Made by a program: the position numbers and the translations under genes. Below the pieces are notes generated by a model, which had not been told where the DNA came from, made no database searches, and saw only the letters and a list, made by a program, of their open reading frames with translations. Below are positions 57,446-64,000 of a DNA stretch of 64,000 nucleotides, piece by piece; the first letter of the stretch is position 1; each line of letters begins with the position of its first letter. The DNA is from Apophysomyces variabilis. Its lineage: Eukaryota; Mucoromycota; Mucoromycetes; Mucorales; Mucoraceae. Location: contig MZZL01000041.1 of NCBI GenBank assembly GCA_002749535.1, positions 1 to 64,000 on the forward strand. Reading direction: 5' to 3'.

Positions 57446-57724
57446 CTATAATGCCATCATGCTGCATTGTAGGTTGCTGTTTACCATTACTAGGGAACGA
57501 CGATCGTCACCTTTTAGCCAAACCGAGTATATAGCCCTTTCTTTTCTTGTGCATGTACGCTTTTTTGCAATGCCATTGCCAGTGGGTGTGTTCACCATGG
57601 AATCCCCATGCCAGCGACATGGTAACCGAACCTGAGATTTCCTAATATGGCCAACGATTTCACACATGGTACCGGCGACTATTTGTGGCAATCGGCGCCT
57701 TAACGGATCTAACCAATCATCCAT
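57446..57724 (-). CDS. Possible small hypothetical protein
   Basis: A 92-codon minus-strand frame starts MDDWLDPLRRRLPQIVAGTM and stays polar and basic to its end. The first 25 residues look protein-like, the rest less so. It would be divergent from the NDUFA4 gene with 126 bases between starts. No domain was recognised, and it could be the first exon of a longer gene or a chance frame. Confidence 0.3.
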   Translation of the reverse strand: MDDWLDPLRRRLPQIVAGTMCEIVGHIRKSQVRLPCRWHGDSMVNTPTGNGIAKKRTCTRKERAIYSVWLKGDDRRSLVMVNSNLQCSMMAL

Positions 57725-57784
57725 TCCTTATCTTTCCGACAGAAGGTAAAACTCAAAAAAAATTTTTAATGTCCCGCGTTCGAA

Positions 57785-57790
57785 TATAAA
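57785..57790 (+). promoter_or_regulatory. TATA box of the NDUFA4-type gene
   Basis: TATAAA lies 61 bases before the ATG, a normal spacing for a strongly expressed gene with a short leader. Confidence 0.5.
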
Positions 57791-57850
57791 GGGCGGAGGG
57801 ATGGGTTGAAGGAGGGAAGACTCGTCTCTTTTCTGTTTAACTACAAAAAA

Positions 57851-58235
57851 ATGGCTGGCGCAAAGACCTTCTGGAGCATCTGGTACAAGCACGAAATCCT
57901 CCCCATCTTCGTCACCGTTGGTGGTGCCTGTGGTTTGGCTGCCTACCACTTGAGCAAGTTGGCTCGTGGCCCTGAAGTTGTCTGGGATCGCACCAACAAC
58001 CCCTACCCGTAAGTGAATGAGGGAGAGAGATAGAGACAGAGAGAGAACACTATCTTTCTAACACACACACTCTTTCTTTCTTATCTTTGTCTTTAGCTGG
58101 CAACACATTGACCAGGACACCCAGGTCAAGTACATGACCGTCAACCAGAAGTTCGAGAAGACGTAAGTTTATATTTCCATGTTTTCTTTCTGTATCTGAC
58201 AAATCTTGATTAGCTACACCCGTGATCGCCTGTAA
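57851..58235 (+). CDS. NDUFA4: NDUFA4/MLRQ-type respiratory chain subunit
   Basis: Three exons (57851-58008, 58097-58162, 58214-58235) give 81 residues. MAGAKTFWSIWYKHEILPIFVTVGGACGLAAYHLSKLARGPEVVWDRTNNPYPW shows one membrane helix at about 17-36 and the family pattern of a Trp-rich N-terminus, then RGPEVVWDR..NP.PW (quoted here in parts: FWSIWYKHEILP, GLAAYHLSKLARGP, VVWDRTNNPYPW). The protein belongs to the inner mitochondrial membrane and is linked to complex I or cytochrome c oxidase. Codons are strongly biased to GTC, AAG, CGT and ACC, unlike neighbouring genes, which indicates high expression. An AATAAA at 58405-58410 may be its polyadenylation signal. Confidence 0.9.
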
Positions 58236-58404
58236 ATAATCCCGGCCCAAATATTTATTTTGGGGGAGAATTGGATCCCTTCCCCTTATCTGCGATCACA
58301 AACCTTTTACATATAACACATATTCTATCTCTCTCTCTTTTCTTTTCTCGTTCTGTCCTACCTCCAAATATAGATTATCTATATAGTTCACCTTAGACGT
58401 GATC

Positions 58405-58410
58405 AATAAA
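58405..58410 (+). terminator. Possible polyadenylation signal of the NDUFA4-type gene
   Basis: AATAAA, 170 bases after the stop codon and following a T-rich stretch. Confidence 0.35.
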
Positions 58411-59827
58411 GAAGAACAAAAAACCGCCATCGAGCATTTTGTCCTAAGGAAAAAAAAACGAAGCATTTGGATGGGGTTTAACTACTGCGTTACTGAAATG
58501 AAAAGGCCTTCCATTAAGGTAATGCTCAAAGGGGGGAGAGGATGCCTTTTTCTATTCTCGATGTTTAGAATAAAAGGGTCATGCAACAGCTCGTTTTTAG
58601 TCTTATCAATTATCACAAGGAAGACAGAGAATACTGTTAGCCGAGAGCAAACGATTTTATACTTTCTTTTTCTTCGTTGTTGTCAAGGAACATTGTTGAC
58701 AAAAGGACCAAAAAAGGTGTCTAACCGAAGACTAAACCAAACCAATGAGGAAGCATCCCTTCTCACTGAATTGGATGTGGATACAGTTAATCTATCAATT
58801 GCTAAAGCTTTTTTTTCCTCCCTTTTTCACATGTGAAGGTATGTAATGTACGTACCTATCTAGGTTTACCATGATGCGAGATAACAAATGGTAAACAGAA
58901 AACAATACGTGTTGCCCATTGCGTAGGACAATAAAGAAGTTTAGTTTGATCACAGAAAAAACGCCACGAACAGGATAAAAGTAAGGACAAAGAAGCTTTA
59001 TGAACTCTTCTATTGTGGAGAAACAAGAAAACAGACAACTGTCCGTGCGAAAAGCCGTCTCTCTCTCTCTTTCTTTCTTTCTCCAAACCGTTCCTAAAAG
59101 ACGAGAAAAAACATACATGAGGCAAAAAAGAACCCATGTTTTTTCTCTTCGGATAATCCATCTCTGCCTGAGTTTCAAATAGAAAAGACATTTATTCACT
59201 TAATTCAGTCTTAAATTCAGAAACATAACACTAAATGCCAAAAGCCCGAATAATCAAAGAAAATAGAGGGCTTACAAGCTAGACAATGGCAATATTCACG
59301 GAAAAGAAAAAGAAAAAGACAAGGGCTTCCTCGTTTGAACGTTAAGCACAACTTTTTTCTTTCGGGAACGTTCAAAGAGTTATGGTTTCGGGATGTGAAA
59401 ACGCCAATCAACACAACCCCACACACAGCAACCGAACAAGAAAGGTGCGGAGTTATGAAGCATCGATAGCATCATCGAATAGCCTGTCATGGTCCCTAAT
59501 ACCCATACCCTACCATGCTCAACAGCACAAGAACGACAACCTGAATGTCTTCTATTGGCTGTAATATCCTCTTTTACACTACAAGCAAACCATATTAGCC
59601 GACAAAGACTCATTTATGGTAAAGAGAAAAAGACAGAAGGAAAACAGTAGAACAACCAATTCAGTTACCCAACCATGACTTTGTGGACATTTAACTTTTT
59701 CTTTTGCTTTGCTTATTAGCAACATGATATATAAACCGTGTTAAAGTATACAAATCGTTTCATATATATATAATTTAAAAATACATTACATTTACTTTCC
59801 ATCCATGCTTAGAGCAGGACACGAACC
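58411..59827. other. Intergenic stretch, no supported gene
   Basis: About 1.4 kb of purine/pyrimidine-skewed DNA, including a CT/CTTT tract at 59061-59090. Open frames on both strands (58399-58836, 58795-59199, 59380-59613) are low complexity, with no domain resemblance. Confidence 0.45.
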
Positions 59828-62800
59828 TCAATCGTGCGTCTCTTCTACTTGGACGGCTGGTGATAGTGACAATCGTCGCGCTGGGAGGCGCTGCTGCTCT
59901 ACACGTGAAGCATCTACAAAGTCAAGAACAGGTGTCCGAACATCCTGGTCCTTGTCTGCCGCCAACAAATAAAGACTTCTCTCCAGAGAACAGTACTCTT
60001 CCCCCTCCGTATCTGTGTAATCCATCTCTTCCTTTTCACATTCCTTCCGAAAATTCTCTACACACAAAGACGTTAAATTTCCCGTCATGGATCATTTCAG
60101 GAGAAAAAAAATAGGAATTCAGATCTTACCATTTAGACAAACGGTTCTTAATGTCCGTGCTACTGATATTCGAACATTAACGACGTTATCTTCCGCAAGA
60201 ATACATATTCTTGGCAAAAAGAATCGCGCAAAATCTTCGCCAGTAATTCCAGCCTCCAGTAAGACCTCGCATATATGTGCAAATCTATGCGGTTTTTTTA
60301 ATCCATCAATAACCCGCTTTTGGTCTGGCCTCATAGCCTTATCTCTGTTTCATGAACCTACATGAGTCTTTCGCGATAGGAATTGGCCCTGGCAAAAGCG
60401 TCAAGTCCTTCTGTGACCTGGCTTAATAAGGCCAACGCTTCCATGTCATCAGGATCGCGATCCACCTCATCTTTGACTATTTGGAGAATTACAGGAAACT
60501 AGCCAACTGAGCGTCAGATAGTTGTTAAAAAGCGGTAGATTGCGCTTACCATGGCCACGCCGTTTTCACGTACAGCAGCAAATCCATCCTGGCAAGCCCG
60601 GACAGCGAGAGGCAGAATATGTTCCACCACGCGGGATGCATCAAATAATGTACAGATTTGGCGTAATTGGCCAACCAAAATATCCCGTAACCGCCAACTC
60701 GTCGCGACGCCGTCCCATACTTCGGCCAGAATGGGAATATATTCATTCCGCGTTTCTGTGGCCAAGGCGGCTAAGAAATCGGCCAGGTGGTTCAATACAC
60801 CCTTCTTCACTTGATCTAAATCCATAAGATACAGAGCAAAGATCTGGACAAGGTCGCGCTCCGTACGCTCCGGTCCAATAATGCGAGCAATTTCATGGAG
60901 CGAGCGAGCAAAGGTAGCACGCACCCTGGCTTGATGGTCTTTTGTCAACTCAAGGTAGGTGTCCTTCAAACACGAATCCCAATAATCAACCCCAGCAGTA
61001 AGAGCAACGGCAGGGAAATTGTAGGCACATGTCATGACCTGACTCACATCCGACTTGAACCTGATACCATCATTGCGGCTCAGGGATAAGAAAAACTCGA
61101 GTAATGCTTCTGGCACCTAATATGCATACAGGTATATTTCGGTGTCTGATTTGCCTTTGCTTCCCTTGCTTCTGTTTTTCTTACCTTGCCTGGCTGCCGT
61201 GTTGTTTCCCAATCATCAGGTAAAAACTTGGCTATTAGTTCGCCTATGATATCATCCAGCGTATCACGGACATTGCGAGAGACATCGTTATTAAAACGTT
61301 CAATGCCTTCGACTGCGATCTGACTTTTCTGTTCGGGAAGAAGGGCGCTACATATCTGCGGCAAGGACAAAGCACATGCCTTACGTACATGCCAAACGGC
61401 ATCATTCATAAAAGCATGATATAAAGGCAACTAGCACAAATCCAACAGTTCAGCCATCTTTCTCTCTCAAGGAAAAATTCCCCCCGTTTCTTCCTTCAGT
61501 TACCAGCTTTTCTTCTGCCACGGATGGCTTGACTACCATGGCTATACTCCCAACAGCGGCAGCCGCCTCTTTTCGTACGTAAAACATTGAATCATCTGCC
61601 ATTTGCTCGATTATAGGCAAGCAATGACTAACACAACGTTCAGGCCCAAAAGCCTCTGCTAATGCAGAAACGATCTATGAAATTTTGGAAGGATTAGTTA
61701 GTATTCATGTCCAGCAAAAGATAACTCCCCAAGAAATAGCTCCTAATCAAAGGAGTCAACTTACCGAGAGACATATCATTTTAGCTAAATTCACATCTTC
61801 TTGATCTTCTTCTGGATCCGTTTGTTTGATCTCAAAACCAGGTACAGAAGGTCGACGGATGCTCTCCTTGAGATTGTTTATCTGTTCAGCTGGAGGTGAT
61901 AAGGATCGACGCTGGCCATTCACAACAGCCATCAGACCCATGACTACGCCTTCAAAGATTTCACTATCTAAAAGCTTCTGACCCAGATCGCCGAAATCCG
62001 TTTGGAGCGTGGTTGCTATGGATACCAGGCATTGTTGCCCCAGTCCAGCCAAGACGGAATTCTGATCGAGCAGACATTCAATGAGTAGAGGTGCAAACGC
62101 GTGGCGGGGAATATGAAGATCTTTTGTTTCGGGTGTTGTTGTGCTAGGATCAACCTCGGAGTCTTTGGCTATTTCATCCTCATCCACTGGGGGTGGTGCA
62201 TTCTAGATAAAACAAAAAAGAAGGAAGCCAGAAAAGAAAAAAAGAAAAAAAAAGGACAAAGGAAGGAGATTTTAGATTGTCTCTTCTCTTCTAGCAGGCT
62301 CATCCCATAAGAATAGAACCGGTGCATAGCTTTGTACCATGTAAAAATACAGGATAATCTTGTCCAGCTCACTGACGAAGGTTTCTCTGACCGTATCATC
62401 TGGATCGGCGGCTAGTTTCTGGACGATAGGAAAAACCTTCTTGAGCGCATCTTCCATTGCCATTTCCTGAAGAGTGTTGGCCAAGTCTTTCACGAAGAGT
62501 AACCTAGCATTGATTTTTTTTTGGTGCCAGCTTCAGCCATCTCTTTTTCTCCCATTTTGCAAGCATTTGGTTTGCTTTTTTCTTTTTCTTGTTCTTTTAC
62601 CTCTGTACAGTCAGATCATTGGTACGTAACAAGTCCAATTTATCCAGAGGATCAGTGATATTATCGGTTGGTGTACTGATGGCTTCATAGGGATGCGTGG
62701 CCCCCGTGTAAAGTGGTTCTCTTTCTTGAGTATTATCTGTCTGAGGAGGGACGTGGCAAGACTGTAAATCTCGAACCACTGTTTCTACAATGGCCTCCAT

Positions 62801-63136
62801 GTCGGATTCTGCATTGACGTGCGTGCCGTCTTTGGACTGATGGACAGCGACATAGTCGACATGGAGTGGTTCTGAGTCGAGAGGTTGTGCTGAAAAGAAC
62901 TTTTCTGAATCTTGGTCATACTCTTCTTCGTCAATGGAGAAATCAAAGCCGAGATCTTTTTTTCATATCGTACATAGATATATAGAAAAAAAAAAAGAAA
63001 AAGCTAGGTCAACTCAAGGAAAAACAAAGTATAGAGCGTGTGTATAGTTAAAGTGGGTTTCCGTCTCTCTCCTCTCTTTGCTCAGTTTGACTATCTATGG
63101 TTGCACCTATTTTTCCGAGGAATATTTACCAGCCAT
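59828..63136 (-). CDS. PPP4R1: Protein phosphatase 4 regulatory subunit 1-like HEAT-repeat protein
   Basis: Ten exons (63136-63130, 62955-62601, 62503-62338, 62202-61765, 61674-61504, 61430-61185, 61116-60550, 60498-60362, 60284-60130, 60057-59828) give 823 residues. The first exon is 7 bases (ATG GCT G). An acidic N-terminus (DLGFDFSIDEEEYDQD) precedes HEAT repeats: LLRTNDLTVQRLLFVKDLAN, DDTVRETFVSELDKIILYF, DDSMFYVRKEAAAAVGSIA, NDAVWHVRKACALSLPQIC, HQARVRATFARSLHEIARII, EDNVVNVRISVARTLRTV. The order and spacing fit PP4R1, a scaffold that recruits the PP4 catalytic subunit, with PP2A scaffold A as the nearest alternative. The long acidic insertion and length above 800 favour PP4R1. The joint before exon 9 (RL-I-FAHICEVLLEAG) is the least certain. 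Confidence 0.85.
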
Positions 63137-64000
63137 AGCACAAACTCAAAAGAAGAGGTTCGTTATCTAACGGTGAGATTCTTGGATGGTTTTCTTTGGT
63201 TTGAATGAACTCACATTCACCCTTTCAATGGTGGAATGAGAAAAGAAAAAAGCAACTCACTTTTCTGGGCCGGGATAGCACGGAGATGCAAATCAAACCT
63301 ATCCCAGTCGATTTGTGATCTTTCTTATCCTATCCAGCCAAATTACCCACGAAAGAAAAAAAAAATCAAAGCCGTTTTCTTTCTCTCGGCATCCAATACT
63401 AGATCATATAGCTATACGTCCTACATACTGATCTCTGTCTTTGACCTTTCCAAACATTTACCCTATTTTACCTTGTATTCGTTCCATGTCAGGCTATATC
63501 AACCATCCAATGCAGTCAGAACATCGATTGGTTCATTTTATTCGTGGCTATATATCATGCTAGACGATATTACGCCCACCCGTGTCTATGTTGATTGTTG
63601 GATCGATTATGTGTAACCTATTGCTTCCTCTTTTTTTTTTCTTTTGCTCCGAACGGACAGGATCGCGCGTGATAGAAACGGAATGAAATCGTCTACACAT
63701 CGGGCATCAGGACACAAGACGATGCCCGATATGGCAACTTCGTAGATGAAAAGATGTTCGTTTTCTTTTTGGTTACATAGCATGAGATAACATGGATTTA
63801 CCTTCCATGATATGCATTAGACATTCAACTTAATTTCTTATCATGGACTAGTTTGTCGGTTCTCTTAAACTCTCATGCTAAATAAGCTTATGTACGCATT
63901 GACGGACATTTACGAAACAACTTACAAAATCCGGCAGTCATCTGAACAGGGTTTCAATTTTTAATAAAAAATTACAAGTAGTAGTACATCAAAAAAAAAG
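63137..64000. other. Upstream region of the PP4R1-like gene
   Basis: No gene is supported. Contains pyrimidine-rich tracts, a perfect 10-bp inverted repeat at 63699-63730, and a terminal A run at the window edge. The frame at 63236-63616 is low-complexity Lys/Tyr-rich and was not called. Confidence 0.5.
63699..63730. repeat. Perfect 10-bp inverted repeat with 12-base loop
   Basis: ATCGGGCATC at 63699-63708 is matched by GATGCCCGAT at 63721-63730, separated by 12 bases. It is GC-rich in an AT-rich spacer and could be a hairpin or a dimeric protein-binding site. Confidence 0.7.

Noticed and set aside
1..64000. tRNA, rRNA, CRISPR arrays, plasmid or phage features
   Set aside because: I looked for T-arm-like GGTTCGAATCC patterns, spaced direct repeats and rRNA signatures by eye and saw none. 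A tRNAscan or Infernal run would be decisive.

Overview
The window looks like nuclear DNA of a filamentous fungus, most likely an early-diverging one (Mucoromycota/Mucorales-like). Genes are dense on both strands and cut by many short introns of about 45-100 bases. The set includes proteins expected in fungi: D-arabinono-lactone oxidase, a fungal-type HMG-CoA reductase, a striatin of the STRIPAK complex, a proteasome beta-7 subunit and a complex-I/IV NDUFA4-type subunit. Nothing bacterial, viral or organellar was seen. Exon models were built by hand: each junction was chosen so that the frame closes and the joined protein keeps the motifs of its family. I identified families by recognition, not by database search.

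Layout. 0-5 kb is a gene-poor island of decayed mobile DNA: an inverted pair of a repeated ORF fragment, a frameshifted multicopy-type ORF and a dead mariner-type transposase. 5-9.6 kb is mostly non-coding, with a small Ecl1-like zinc protein gene at 6.5-7.1 kb. 9.6-22.9 kb is a dense block: AAAP amino-acid transporter, Myb/SANT protein, HMG-CoA reductase, a small integrase-N-terminus-like protein, leukotriene-A4-hydrolase-type M1 peptidase, aldo/keto reductase of the D-arabinose dehydrogenase type and proteasome beta-7. 23-28.5 kb is looser, with a broken ORF, tRNA-splicing endonuclease Sen34 and a GT8 glycosyltransferase. 28.6-43 kb holds striatin, a CENP-W-like histone-fold protein, a Cys-rich single-pass membrane protein, a CLC chloride channel, D-arabinono-1,4-lactone oxidase and a PPR protein. 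42.9-53 kb holds an RNase H-like gene, an acidic orphan protein, a divergent pair of stomatin-family paralogs, ATP-dependent NAD(P)HX dehydratase and a sterol O-acyltransferase. 53-57.8 kb is a second gene-poor island with Tc1 transposase pieces. 57.8-63.1 kb holds NDUFA4 and PP4 regulatory subunit 1.

Links between genes. The aldo/keto reductase and the lactone oxidase are the two successive steps of fungal D-erythroascorbate synthesis and lie about 17 kb apart. HMG-CoA reductase and sterol O-acyltransferase are the start and storage ends of sterol metabolism. Most other genes are housekeeping neighbours in convergent or divergent pairs with short spacers.

Most notable observations: (1) seven of about 115 modelled introns need a GC rather than GT 5' splice site to keep the protein in frame, a high share; (2) the head-to-head stomatin pair keeps exon lengths to the base while differing by two introns; (3) an otherwise intact RNase H-like gene has Asn in place of the first catalytic Asp; (4) a small protein resembles only the DNA-binding N-terminal part of tyrosine recombinases.
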